Shown piece after piece: positions 7,819 to 14,951 of a DNA stretch of 19,120 bases; position 1 is the first letter of the stretch, and each line of letters opens with the position of its first letter. Source of the DNA: Spirosoma fluviale (GTDB lineage Bacteria > Bacteroidota > Bacteroidia > Cytophagales > Spirosomataceae). The stretch spans positions 1 through 19,120 of the forward strand of contig CAMDSI010000020.1 in assembly GCA_945906915.1 (NCBI GenBank), read 5' to 3'. Below the pieces are notes generated by a model. The model ran no database searches and was not told the origin of the DNA. It worked only from the letters and a program-made list of their open reading frames with translations. The position numbers were made by a program, and so were the translations under genes.

Positions 7819-8608
7819 GAGAATTCGATATTTAAAGCAGTTTTTTGATTGCCTTGACCGCTGGGGTTTGGTACGTCGCGACCCCTTTGGGAATCCAATC
7901 GGCATGAAACGCATCATTGTGTTCATTTTGGGCTGGTTGACATATGCGCGATTGAGCATATATAATCGTACGGAAATTAAGGGAACGGAAAAGATTGTGG
8001 ATTTGCCGCGCGAAGGCGTCCTATTCCTATCGAATCACCAAACCTATTTCATGGATGTGATCTGTTTATACCACATCTTCTTCTCCGTAAAATGGCGTAT
8101 TAATAACAGCATTCGCTTTCCTTTTTACCTTTTCGGTCCGCGGTCGCGCCTGTTTTATGTGGCGGCCTCTGAAACGATGAAGGAAGATGGATTTTTACCT
8201 CAGGTTTTATCTTTAGCAGGGGCCATTTTAGTGAATCGATCTTGGCGCGCACACGGTCAGGATGTAAAGCGCGAAGTGGATTTAGAAGCCCAAGATAAAG
8301 TGAGCAAAGGCTTGGCTTTTGGTTGGGTGGTTAGTTTCCCACAAGGCACCACGCGTCCTTTTGCTCCTATTAGAAAAGGTACGGCGCATTTAATTAAGGC
8401 GACTAATCCCATTGTCGTTCCCGTTCAAATTAACGGTTTCAGACGCGCTTTCGATAAGAAAGGCCTCTTTCTGAAGAAGCGTAACACGACCTTAAGCGTG
8501 GAATTCAAAGACCCGATTCGCTTTAAAGAATCTGACACAATCGAAGAGATCTTACAGCGAATTTCGGCCGAAACCGGCATTCCGATGGTTGATACCCATG
8601 CTCAGTAA
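7808..8608 (+). CDS. PlsC-like 1-acyl-glycerol-3-phosphate acyltransferase
   Basis: A 266-residue acyltransferase of the PlsC/LPLAT superfamily, probably adding the second acyl chain in phospholipid synthesis or a related acylation at the inner membrane. The catalytic block is NHQTYFMD (H77, D83), again five residues between His and Asp. The block equivalent to FPEGTR reads FPQGTTRPF (177-185), with Gln for the usual Glu, followed by KGTAHLI and IVVPVQI (the VPV strand). The GTG start at 7808 lies inside the end of the giant-protein gene. An ATG at 7904 would drop the segment DRWGLVRRDPFGNP, which looks like part of the protein, so I keep GTG with moderate certainty. It overlaps recO by 11 bp. 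Whether this or the copy at 853-1668 is the main PlsC cannot be told. Confidence 0.88.
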   Translation: MDFKRIRYLKQFFDCLDRWGLVRRDPFGNPIGMKRIIVFILGWLTYARLSIYNRTEIKGTEKIVDLPREGVLFLSNHQTYFMDVICLYHIFFSVKWRINNSIRFPFYLFGPRSRLFYVAASETMKEDGFLPQVLSLAGAILVNRSWRAHGQDVKREVDLEAQDKVSKGLAFGWVVSFPQGTTRPFAPIRKGTAHLIKATNPIVVPVQINGFRRAFDKKGLFLKKRNTTLSVEFKDPIRFKESDTIEEILQRISAETGIPMVDTHAQ

Positions 8609-9275
8609 AACTCAAGGCATCGTCATTTCTTATATGCGCTATCGAGAAACCTCGATTTTAGTGAACGTGTATACGGCGGATTTTGGGATTTGTTCTTACA
8701 TCGAGAATGGGGTACGTTCTGCCAAAGCCAAGCATAAAATGGCCCTCTTCCAACCACTCACCCAGCTCGATTTAGAGGTATATCATAAACCAGGAAAAGG
8801 CCTTCACCGCATCTCTGAAGCGAAATGTTCCTTTCCCTACCAGGGAATCCCCTTTGATATTGCGAAGTCTTCTCTGGCTCTTTTCTTATCTGAAGTATTA
8901 AGCAAAGTCTTAAAAGAAGAGGAGGCAAATCCAGTGCTTTTCGAGTTTTTATGTCAATCCTTGCAATATTTAGATCGGGCTGTCGCGAATTTCGAGAATT
9001 TCCATTTGCAGTTTCTGTGGCAGCTAGCTGCTTTTTTAGGCTTTGGGGCAAGTACTTCCGCGGAGTTTTACCAACAATTAAAAGCCGCAGGGTGCATTGT
9101 TCCCACCTTTCAAGGATTGGATGCGCTGATACACGCTGATTACGGGCATCAAATCGTGTTGCACCGATCTGAGCGAAAAGAATTATTGGCCGGAATGCTA
9201 CATTATTATCAATTGCACATGGAAAACTTCGGAGAGATTCGTTCCTTGCAAATATTACAAGAAGTATTAGCCTAA
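8598..9275 (+). CDS. recO: DNA repair protein RecO
   Basis: A 225-residue RecO, the mediator that works with RecR (and RecF) to load RecA onto SSB-coated single-stranded DNA and to anneal strands in recombinational repair. The N-terminal OB-fold is typical: KTQGIVISYMRYRETSILVNVYT, then GICSYIENGVRSAKAKH, and the PLTQLDLEVYHKPGKGLHRISEA strand pair (about 55-77). The C-terminal half is helical with the FHLQFLWQLAAFLGF segment (about 134-148) seen in Bacteroidota RecO. The four-cysteine zinc finger of Deinococcus RecO is absent. I chose the ATG at 8598 over the in-frame TTG at 8589. It overlaps the acyltransferase by 11 bp and shares a TAATG with the M61 peptidase gene. Confidence 0.9.
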   Translation: MLSKTQGIVISYMRYRETSILVNVYTADFGICSYIENGVRSAKAKHKMALFQPLTQLDLEVYHKPGKGLHRISEAKCSFPYQGIPFDIAKSSLALFLSEVLSKVLKEEEANPVLFEFLCQSLQYLDRAVANFENFHLQFLWQLAAFLGFGASTSAEFYQQLKAAGCIVPTFQGLDALIHADYGHQIVLHRSERKELLAGMLHYYQLHMENFGEIRSLQILQEVLA

Positions 9276-10642
9276 TGCGTAATCTTTACACTCTGAAGCC
9301 CTCGGCGCAGCCGAATTTTCTTGAAATCACATTTCAGTTTGCCCCCAGAAAACCGGGCAAACAGGTGATTCAGCTACCTATTTGGCGACCAGGACGTTAC
9401 CAAGCCCAAAACTTCGCAAAAAATATCCCTGTTCTAAAGGCATTTAGTGCGGGTATTTCTATTCCGATTCGTAAAACAGCGTCCTCCACGTGGGAACTCG
9501 AGGCCACTGAACCCGTCGAAATCCGCTACAGCTATTTCGCAAATCAACCCGATGCCGGAGGGTCAGTCGTAGAAAGCGATTTGATCTACATCAATTTCAT
9601 CAATTGTTTGCTCTATGTAAAAGGGCGCGAAAACGAGCGATGCGAAGTCCATGTTGAAAAGCCTGATGGCTGGAAAAGTGTGTGCACCTTTAAGAACGGA
9701 GGAAAATTCCGCGAGCTCGTGGATTCTCCCTATATCGCTGCTCCCGCTATTTTTCAACACAAATGGAAATGCAATGGCGTGAAATTTACGATTGATGTGG
9801 TGGGATCGCGCCAGGCTTTGACAAAAAAATTAACCGCCGCTTACGAGAAATTCACGCAAACCCAGCTCGGCTGGATGGGTCATTTCCCCGTCAAAGAATA
9901 CCATTATATGTTGTGGGTTTGTCCATCTCCCTATTACCACGGCGTAGAGCATACGAAATCCACGATGATGGTGATGGGGCCACAAGACCGCGATGCCTAT
10001 GAGGACTTGATCGGATTAGGCTCGCACGAACTGTTTCACGTTTGGAACATTGCGACGATTCGCCCTAAAGAATTGTTTCCTTATGCCTACGATCGCGAAA
10101 TTCCATTTTCTACGGGTTGGGTGGTCGAAGGAATCACGACCTATTTAGGGGATTGGTTCTTGTATGAATCGGGGGTTTGGACTCGGCAGGAATACCTGGC
10201 GGGTTTATTAGGGAACCTGAAATTGCATTTTGACCGCGATGCTGCGGCGCAGCAGTCTCTAGAGGAAAGTTCGATCGATTTATGGCTGGACGGTTATGGG
10301 ACTAGCTTGCCTAACAAGCGCGCGTCCATTTATTACAAGGGAGCGGTGGTCGCCTTGGCTTTAGACCTACAATTACAATCAAAAAACGGCAAATCGCTAA
10401 AAGAGGTGATGCGCGCCATGAACGCAGAATTCGGCCAGCTAAAAAAAGGTTATACGAAAGCAGATTTCATCCGCATCTGTGAGGAAATGTATGGCGGATC
10501 ATTGCAGGATTTCTTCCATAAATACGTCGAAACCTCATCCGATATTAGCGCTGATTTACAAGGAATTATCATCTTATCGGGTTCGAAATTTGAGCAAGAC
10601 CCTCTTAAAGGGTGGACTTTAAAGGATTATAACGCAATTTAA
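9275..10642 (+). CDS. M61-family metallopeptidase, short form without PDZ domain
   Basis: A 455-residue peptidase of family M61 (glycyl-aminopeptidase type, gluzincin clan). The zinc site is HELFH (H251, E252, H255) in GSHELFHVWNIATIRP; the third ligand is E285 in WVVEGITTYLGD, 30 residues beyond the second His. The N-terminal 150 or so residues form the beta-sandwich-like domain typical of the family (LPIWRPGRYQAQNFAKNI; then IYINFINCLLYV). Many relatives carry a C-terminal PDZ domain and reach about 600 residues; this one stops after the helical catalytic part (YVETSSDISADL). There is no signal peptide, so it is probably cytoplasmic, acting on peptides. It begins inside the recO stop (TAATG) and is the last of the four overlapping genes. 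Its stop codon lies in a short perfect palindrome (10633-10647). Confidence 0.88.
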   Translation: MRNLYTLKPSAQPNFLEITFQFAPRKPGKQVIQLPIWRPGRYQAQNFAKNIPVLKAFSAGISIPIRKTASSTWELEATEPVEIRYSYFANQPDAGGSVVESDLIYINFINCLLYVKGRENERCEVHVEKPDGWKSVCTFKNGGKFRELVDSPYIAAPAIFQHKWKCNGVKFTIDVVGSRQALTKKLTAAYEKFTQTQLGWMGHFPVKEYHYMLWVCPSPYYHGVEHTKSTMMVMGPQDRDAYEDLIGLGSHELFHVWNIATIRPKELFPYAYDREIPFSTGWVVEGITTYLGDWFLYESGVWTRQEYLAGLLGNLKLHFDRDAAAQQSLEESSIDLWLDGYGTSLPNKRASIYYKGAVVALALDLQLQSKNGKSLKEVMRAMNAEFGQLKKGYTKADFIRICEEMYGGSLQDFFHKYVETSSDISADLQGIIILSGSKFEQDPLKGWTLKDYNAI

Positions 10643-10647
10643 TTGCG
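10633..10647. repeat. 15-bp perfect palindrome over the M61 stop codon
   Basis: CGCAATT-T-AATTGCG: two 7-bp arms around a single T. The loop is too small for a strong RNA hairpin, so if it has a function, binding of a dimeric protein is more likely than termination. Two other 7-1-7 palindromes occur in the window (13684-13698 and 15884-15898), so chance in AT-rich DNA is possible. Confidence 0.5.
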
Positions 10648-10654
10648 CATAATA

Positions 10655-10685
10655 TCTTTTAAGTATATATTTTGTCTTTTAAGTA
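10655..10685 (+). repeat. Two direct repeats of TCTTTTAAGTA with 20-bp period, upstream of the XRE gene
   Basis: The 11-mer TCTTTTAAGTA occurs at 10655-10665 and again at 10675-10685, start-to-start 20 bp, close to two turns of the helix. Both copies lie in the 81-bp gap between the M61 gene and the XRE-family regulator (start 10724). This is the place and spacing expected for an operator bound by the regulator itself, but that is inference. Confidence 0.55.
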
Positions 10686-10723
10686 GCTATTAATATTCCT
10701 TATAGTTTAGGAATTTTACTGCA

Positions 10724-11059
10724 ATGAAAGATTTCCCTACTTTAATTCGAAAGGCTCGATTAGACAAAGGCTTTAGCCAAGACTATGTTTCTACGGAGAT
10801 AGGGATCACTTTATCCGCCTATTCTAAAATCGAACGCGGTCTTACGGATCCGTCCTTAAGTCGAATGAAACAAATCGCAGGAGTTCTCGAAGTAGATTTA
10901 TCAGTTCTATTTAAGCCAAAAGATTATCCTCATTTCTCTGGTGTCGCTGATCCAGGCGGCGCAACTACCCCCGTTTCCCGTTACGAATTCGAAGCCTACG
11001 TAGGTTTAGTTCGTGACCTTCAGGAACGATTACGCGATTTAAACGATCGCCTCCTTTAA
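10724..11059 (+). CDS. XRE-family helix-turn-helix regulator with coiled-coil tail
   Basis: A 111-residue protein with one Cro/CI-type helix-turn-helix domain at about 5-63. Helices 2 and 3 are visible as FSQDYVSTEIG and TLSAYSKIERGLTDPSLSRM, with the SKIERG signature of the recognition helix region, followed by LEVDLSVLF. A flexible linker (HFSGVADPGGATTP) leads to a short amphipathic helix (EFEAYVGLVRDLQERLRDL, about 87-107) that could form a coiled coil for dimerisation. Length and layout match stand-alone regulators common in Bacteroidota. There is no toxin-like or phage partner next to it. It stands alone between the M61 gene (81 bp) and hemB (62 bp); the direct repeats just upstream may be its own operator. 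Target genes unknown. Confidence 0.88.
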   Translation: MKDFPTLIRKARLDKGFSQDYVSTEIGITLSAYSKIERGLTDPSLSRMKQIAGVLEVDLSVLFKPKDYPHFSGVADPGGATTPVSRYEFEAYVGLVRDLQERLRDLNDRLL

Positions 11060-11121
11060 TCCTCCTTTTTTATTGCGGAATCAGGGCTTATGCCTAAATT
11101 GCAGGTTCAAAATCAATTGCT

Positions 11122-12093
11122 ATGTTGAATAGACCGCGTCGTAACCGTTCCAGTGCCGCTATCCGTACGATGGTGGAGGAAAATCGCCTTTCGGTGAAGG
11201 ATTTGCTCTTCCCTCTTTTTGTGATGGATGGGTCTGCCACTAAAACTGAAATCAAGTCGATGCCGGGCATTTACCGATACACAACCGATCTTTTATTGAA
11301 AGAAATCGAGGCGTGTTTGAATCTAGGAATTACCTCTTATGCGCTTTTTCCACAGGTAGCTGAAGACCGCAAGGATACCTTAGCGACGGAATCACATCGG
11401 AAGGGCAGTCTTTATTTAGAAGCCATTCATGCGGTGACGAGCCGTTTTCCGGAAATTTCGATGTTAACGGACGTGGCGATGGATCCTTACAGTTCGGATG
11501 GACATGATGGGATCGTTAAGAACGGAGAGATTTTGAACGATGAAACGCTGGATGTGTTGGCCAAAATGGCGGTAGCACAAGCCCAAGCCGGATCAAAACT
11601 GATCGGTCCTTCGGATATGATGGATGGCCGCGTGGGTTATATACGCGATTCTTTAGACGATGCCGGTTTCACGAATGTGGGCATAATGGCCTACAGCGCG
11701 AAATATGCGTCGGCCTTTTACGGACCTTTCCGTGATGCTTTAGAGTCTGCGCCTAAATTTGGCGATAAAAAGACCTACCAAATGAACCCTGCAAACAGCC
11801 GCGAAGCCCTTCGCGAAGCGGAATTAGATGAATTAGAAGGAGCAGATTTCTTGATGGTAAAACCGGCTTTGGCCTACTTAGACATCATATCGCTACTCCG
11901 CGACAATACCAATTTACCTATTGCCGCCTACAATGTTTCAGGCGAATATGCGATGGTCAAAGCCGCCGCAGCAAACGGCTGGATCGACGGCGAAAAAGCG
12001 ATGTTAGAAAGCTTGCTATCAATGAAGCGCGCCGGAGCCCAGGTCATTTTGACCTATTTTGCTAAAGAATTTGCCCAATTAAAAATATCCTAA
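11122..12093 (+). CDS. hemB: Delta-aminolevulinic acid dehydratase (porphobilinogen synthase), Mg-type
   Basis: A 323-residue HemB, which condenses two 5-aminolevulinate molecules to porphobilinogen in haem synthesis (cytoplasm, usually an octamer). The two Schiff-base lysines are K194 (SAKYASAFYGPFR) and K247 (MVKPALAYLD). The metal-binding stretch reads DVAMDPYSSDGHDG (117-130): the positions of the three zinc cysteines of zinc-type enzymes hold Ala119, Asp121 and Asp129, the pattern of the Pseudomonas aeruginosa Mg-dependent enzyme. It therefore probably does not need catalytic zinc. The ATG at 11122 gives the usual MLNRPRRNR start. It lies 13 bp upstream of purM and is probably transcribed with it, although the pathways differ. 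A weak TTG/TAAATTG promoter-like pair is present at about 11073-11101. Confidence 0.96.
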   Translation: MLNRPRRNRSSAAIRTMVEENRLSVKDLLFPLFVMDGSATKTEIKSMPGIYRYTTDLLLKEIEACLNLGITSYALFPQVAEDRKDTLATESHRKGSLYLEAIHAVTSRFPEISMLTDVAMDPYSSDGHDGIVKNGEILNDETLDVLAKMAVAQAQAGSKLIGPSDMMDGRVGYIRDSLDDAGFTNVGIMAYSAKYASAFYGPFRDALESAPKFGDKKTYQMNPANSREALREAELDELEGADFLMVKPALAYLDIISLLRDNTNLPIAAYNVSGEYAMVKAAAANGWIDGEKAMLESLLSMKRAGAQVILTYFAKEFAQLKIS

Positions 12094-12106
12094 AATAGAT
12101 CATACG

Positions 12107-13276
12107 ATGTCGTCAGACCGTTACATGCAACGAGGTGTTTCTGCCTCGAAAGAAGATGTTCATAAAGCCATTGCGAACTTAGACAAAGGTCTTTTTCCGC
12201 AGGCATTCTGTAAAATCTCCCCAGATATCTTGGGAGGTGATGCGGACTATTGCAACATCATGCATGCGGATGGGGCGGGGACGAAGTCGTCTTTGGCCTA
12301 CTTATATTGGAAAGAAACGGGCGATATTTCCGTTTGGCGTGGTATCGCACAAGATGCGGTAGTCATGAACACGGACGATTTAATCTGCGTGGGCGCGACG
12401 GACCAACTATTACTTTCTAGCACCATCGGCCGCAATAAGAACTTAATTCCAGGCGAGGTCATCGCCGAAATCATCAACGGAACGGAAGAAGTCTTACAAA
12501 TGCTTCGCGATAACGGCATCGGCATTTATTCGACCGGCGGCGAAACCGCAGACGTGGGCGATTTAGTGCGCACGATCATCGTGGACAGCACGGTCATCGG
12601 TCGTATGAAGCGTTCGGACGTCATTTCAAATGGCAATATACAAGCAAGTGACGTGATCATCGGCTTAGCCTCAGATGGCCAAGCGAATTACGAAACGACC
12701 TATAACGGCGGAATGGGAAGCAACGGCCTAACATCTGCGCGCCACGACGTATTAGGAAAATACCTGGCGACGAAATACCCCGAGAGTTTTGACCCATCGG
12801 TTCCCTCTGATTTAGTCTATTCCGGCTCTCGTACTTTAACGGAAGCGGTTCCTGGAACCCCTTTAAATGTAGGTCAATTAATCCTTTCCCCTACGCGCAC
12901 TTACGCGCCGGTGGTGAAGGCTTTATTAACTGAATTACGTCCTCATTTGCACGGAATGGTGCATTGTTCTGGTGGAGCGCAGACGAAAGTCATGCACTTT
13001 GTGAACGATGTGCACGTGATTAAGGACAATTTGTTCCCGATTCCTCCTTTGTTTGATTTGATCCAAAAAGAGAGCGGAACCAGCTTCAAAGAAATGTACC
13101 AAGTATTCAATATGGGCCATCGTTTAGAAGTGTATGCGAATCCAGCACACGCGGATGAAATCATTCGCATCTCCCAGTCCTTCGGTATTCCTGCCCAAAT
13201 CGTGGGTCGCGTAGAAGCCTCAGCGACTAAGAAGCTGACCATCAACAGCCCTTACGGAGAATTTATTTATGAATAG
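12107..13276 (+). CDS. purM: Phosphoribosylformylglycinamidine cyclo-ligase (AIR synthase), long Bacteroidota form
   Basis: A 389-residue member of the PurM family (AIR synthase), which closes formylglycinamidine ribonucleotide to aminoimidazole ribonucleotide using ATP in purine synthesis. The nucleotide-binding block is MHADGAGTKSSLAYLYW (about 52-68), followed by the AQDAVVMNTDDLICVGA helix-strand (about 81-97). GIYSTGGETADVGDLV (about 138-153) and GLASDGQANYETTYNGGMGSNGLT (about 184-207) match the PurM core. It is longer than the typical 345-residue enzyme, with a divergent C-terminal domain (MVHCSGGAQTKVMHFV, VFNMGHRLEVY), the layout found across Bacteroidota. It follows hemB after 13 bp. 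No transcription terminator is visible before the rplU promoter. Confidence 0.92.
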   Translation: MSSDRYMQRGVSASKEDVHKAIANLDKGLFPQAFCKISPDILGGDADYCNIMHADGAGTKSSLAYLYWKETGDISVWRGIAQDAVVMNTDDLICVGATDQLLLSSTIGRNKNLIPGEVIAEIINGTEEVLQMLRDNGIGIYSTGGETADVGDLVRTIIVDSTVIGRMKRSDVISNGNIQASDVIIGLASDGQANYETTYNGGMGSNGLTSARHDVLGKYLATKYPESFDPSVPSDLVYSGSRTLTEAVPGTPLNVGQLILSPTRTYAPVVKALLTELRPHLHGMVHCSGGAQTKVMHFVNDVHVIKDNLFPIPPLFDLIQKESGTSFKEMYQVFNMGHRLEVYANPAHADEIIRISQSFGIPAQIVGRVEASATKKLTINSPYGEFIYE

Positions 13277-13278
13277 TG

Positions 13279-13310
13279 TTTGCTATTAAGCGAATTATTT
13301 TTTAGATTTG
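13279..13310 (+). promoter_or_regulatory. Strong candidate promoter of rplU-rpmA
   Basis: A TTTG at 13279-13282 is separated by 20 bp from TAGATTTG at 13303-13310, a full match to the Bacteroidota primary-sigma pattern (TTG, 19-21 bp, TAnnTTTG). Initiation near 13316 would leave an untranslated leader of about 80 nt before the rplU ATG at 13397. It starts right behind the purM stop. Confidence 0.7.
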
Positions 13311-13396
13311 CACCCCCATTTAAAGGGCTTTTAAAAGTTTTTCATTTGTCTTGAATCACTAGCCTCGTGGGATTGTTTCACTTAAATACAGTAAAA

Positions 13397-13711
13397 ATGT
13401 ACGCAATCGTAGAAATTGCCGGGCAGCAGTTTAAAGTAGAAAAAGACCGTTCTGTTTACACCCACCGTTTGGCGGGAGAAGAAGGCGCTGCACTGGTTAT
13501 CGACAAGGTATTACTTGTTGACAATGACGGAAAAATTTCCGTAGGAGCTCCCTTAGTAGCTGGAGCCACTGTTACTGCTAAAATTATCTCTCACGTTCGT
13601 GGCGAAAAAGTTTTAGTTTTCAAGAAGAAGCGTAGAAAGACCTATCAGAAAATGAATGGTCACCGTCAAAATTTGACAAAAGTATTGATTGAATCAATTA
13701 ACCTTAAATAA
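13397..13711 (+). CDS. rplU: 50S ribosomal protein L21
   Basis: A 104-residue L21, the usual length, a 23S rRNA-binding protein of the large subunit. It starts MYAIVEIAGQQFKVEKDRSVYTHRL, the classic L21 opening, and ends with the basic RNA-binding stretch KVLVFKKKRRKTYQKMNGHRQ and the ILIESI-like tail. The ATG at 13397 is used rather than the in-frame GTG at 13367, since only the former begins at the conserved MYA. An A-rich stretch (GTAAAA) precedes it instead of a Shine-Dalgarno site, as usual in this phylum. It heads the rplU-rpmA operon, 56 bp ahead of rpmA, behind a strong promoter. Confidence 0.97.
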   Translation: MYAIVEIAGQQFKVEKDRSVYTHRLAGEEGAALVIDKVLLVDNDGKISVGAPLVAGATVTAKIISHVRGEKVLVFKKKRRKTYQKMNGHRQNLTKVLIESINLK

Positions 13712-13767
13712 GGATAAAATAAGTCTTAAACTAAGCGATTCTTCGGAACGCATAAATAAATAATACC

Positions 13768-14214
13768 ATGGCACATAAGAAAGGCGCCGGATCATCTAAA
13801 AACGGTCGCGAATCACATTCTAAACGATTAGGCGTTAAGTTATTTGGAGGTCAAGCAATCATTGCAGGAAATATCATCGTTCGTCAACGTGGTACTGCTC
13901 ACAATCCTGGCTTAAACGTAGGAATTGGAAAAGATCACACATTATTCGCTTTAGCAGATGGTGTGGTTAAGTTCAAAAAAGGTTTCAAAGGACGTTCATT
14001 CGTTCACGTATTACCTATTTCAGCTGATGCAGCTCCTGCAGATGCACCAGCGAAAGCTCCAGCTAAGAAAGCAGCTTCAGCTCCAGCAGCAGAAGCGGTA
14101 GTAGAAGCAGCTCCAGTAGCGGAGGCTCCAGCAAAGAAAGCTCCTGCGAAAAAAGCAGACGCTCCAGCAGCAGAGAAAAAAGCACCAGTGAAGAAAGCAG
14201 CTAAGGCTGAGTAA
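13768..14214 (+). CDS. rpmA: 50S ribosomal protein L27 with long Ala/Lys/Pro-rich C-terminal tail
   Basis: A 148-residue protein. Residues 1-84 are a normal L27 (MAHKKGAGSSKNGRESHSKR, then GTAHNPGLNVGIGKDHTLFALADG), whose N-terminus reaches the peptidyl-transferase centre. It begins directly with MAHKKG, so the Firmicutes-type cleaved leader is absent. Residues 85-148 form an added tail of almost only Ala, Pro, Lys and Glu, with blocks such as APAKKA, KKAPAKK and KKAPVKK; L27 is normally about 85 residues. The tail is low-complexity and basic/acidic mixed, probably disordered, and could lie on the ribosome surface. The gene is the second of the rplU-rpmA operon and is followed 20 bp later by a strong terminator. 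There is no sign of a frameshift; the reading frame is open and codon use is even. Confidence 0.96.
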   Translation: MAHKKGAGSSKNGRESHSKRLGVKLFGGQAIIAGNIIVRQRGTAHNPGLNVGIGKDHTLFALADGVVKFKKGFKGRSFVHVLPISADAAPADAPAKAPAKKAASAPAAEAVVEAAPVAEAPAKKAPAKKADAPAAEKKAPVKKAAKAE

Positions 14215-14234
14215 TTCACCACGCATTATATAGG

Positions 14235-14264
14235 AAACCCGGCATGAAAATGCCGGGTTTTTTT
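14235..14264 (+). terminator. Rho-independent terminator of rplU-rpmA
   Basis: An 11-bp perfect stem (AAACCCGGCAT with ATGCCGGGTTT) closes a GAAA tetraloop and runs into seven T's (14258-14264). It begins 20 bp after the rpmA stop. Confidence 0.92.
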
Positions 14265-14288
14265 GTTTTTTGGAAACCAAATAGGACG

Positions 14289-14296
14289 TACCTTTG
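14289..14296 (+). promoter_or_regulatory. Candidate -7 box for the nfu gene
   Basis: TACCTTTG, a full match to TAnnTTTG, 23 nt before the ATG at 14319. TTG triplets at 14263-14265 and 14270-14272 are 23 and 16 bp upstream, both a little off the ideal spacing. Position just after the rpmA terminator supports an independent nfu transcript and the ATG at 14319. Confidence 0.55.
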
Positions 14297-14318
14297 TTCT
14301 ACTTTTAAATACCCCCTC

Positions 14319-14912
14319 ATGAACACGACTACATCTATCCATATTTATACAGAATCTACGCCTAATCCGCATTCCATGAAGTTCGTCTTCAATATGGAAT
14401 TACTACCGGAAGGGATGTCATTCGATTACACCCAACCAGCAGATGGACTAACGAAGGAGAAAAGCTCCCCACTAGCGGTTGCTCTTTTTGGATTTGATTT
14501 CGTATCCCGCGTTTTCATTACGAACAACTTCATCACCTTAACAAAGACCGAGTCAGTGGCTTGGGAAGATGAATTATTTGGGATTAAGACCTATTTAAAG
14601 AAATATTTCGAAGAGAAACAACCCGTTTTCTCTTTACCAGAAACGGCGATTGCTGACGATCAGTCAAACGACACGCCAGCCATCAAGCAAATCAAGCAAG
14701 CCCTAGATGAATACGTTCGTCCAGCGGTAGAATCCGATGGCGGCGCCATCACATTCCACTCGTTTGACGAAACAACAGGACAAGTGAAGGTATTATTACA
14801 AGGTTCTTGCTCTGGCTGCCCATCATCAACTATGACCCTAAAGCAGGGAATCGAAGCGCTATTAACGCGTATGGTTCCGGGTGTGAAGGAGGTTGTGGCG
14901 GAAGGGGTTTAA
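14319..14912 (+). CDS. Nfu-type Fe-S cluster carrier protein
   Basis: A 197-residue protein with the two-domain layout of Nfu/NFU1. The N-terminal Nfu_N domain (about 6-100) starts YTESTPNPHSMKFVFN, a hallmark. The C-terminal NifU-like domain (about 122-195) has EYVRPAVESDGGAITFHSF and the cluster-binding GSCSGCPSS with C164 and C167, followed by TMTLKQGIEALL. It probably receives [4Fe-4S] clusters from the SUF machinery and delivers them to apo-enzymes in the cytoplasm. An in-frame upstream ATG at 14244 falls inside the rpmA terminator and is not credible. It has its own candidate promoter and is followed by a bidirectional terminator and palindromic repeats. Confidence 0.93.
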   Translation: MNTTTSIHIYTESTPNPHSMKFVFNMELLPEGMSFDYTQPADGLTKEKSSPLAVALFGFDFVSRVFITNNFITLTKTESVAWEDELFGIKTYLKKYFEEKQPVFSLPETAIADDQSNDTPAIKQIKQALDEYVRPAVESDGGAITFHSFDETTGQVKVLLQGSCSGCPSSTMTLKQGIEALLTRMVPGVKEVVAEGV

Positions 14913-14951
14913 AATTTCCGGAGGAAATTTTAAACCGAAAGAATAGAGCAC

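Noticed and set aside
10701..10710. TATAGTTTAG as promoter -7 box of the XRE gene
   Set aside because: It does not fit TAnnTTTG and the only TTTTG upstream is about 26 bp away, too far.
13684..13713. Two adjacent palindromes at the rplU end (ATTGATT-G-AATCAAT and CCTTA-AA-TAAGG over the stop)
   Set aside because: Short perfect palindromes are expected about once or more by chance in an AT-rich window of this size, and rpmA must be read through here, so a terminator is unlikely.
14004..14280. Ala/Phe-rich and Cys/Ser/Phe-rich minus-strand frames opposite the rpmA tail
   Set aside because: They arise from the low-complexity tail codons read backwards and have no start context.
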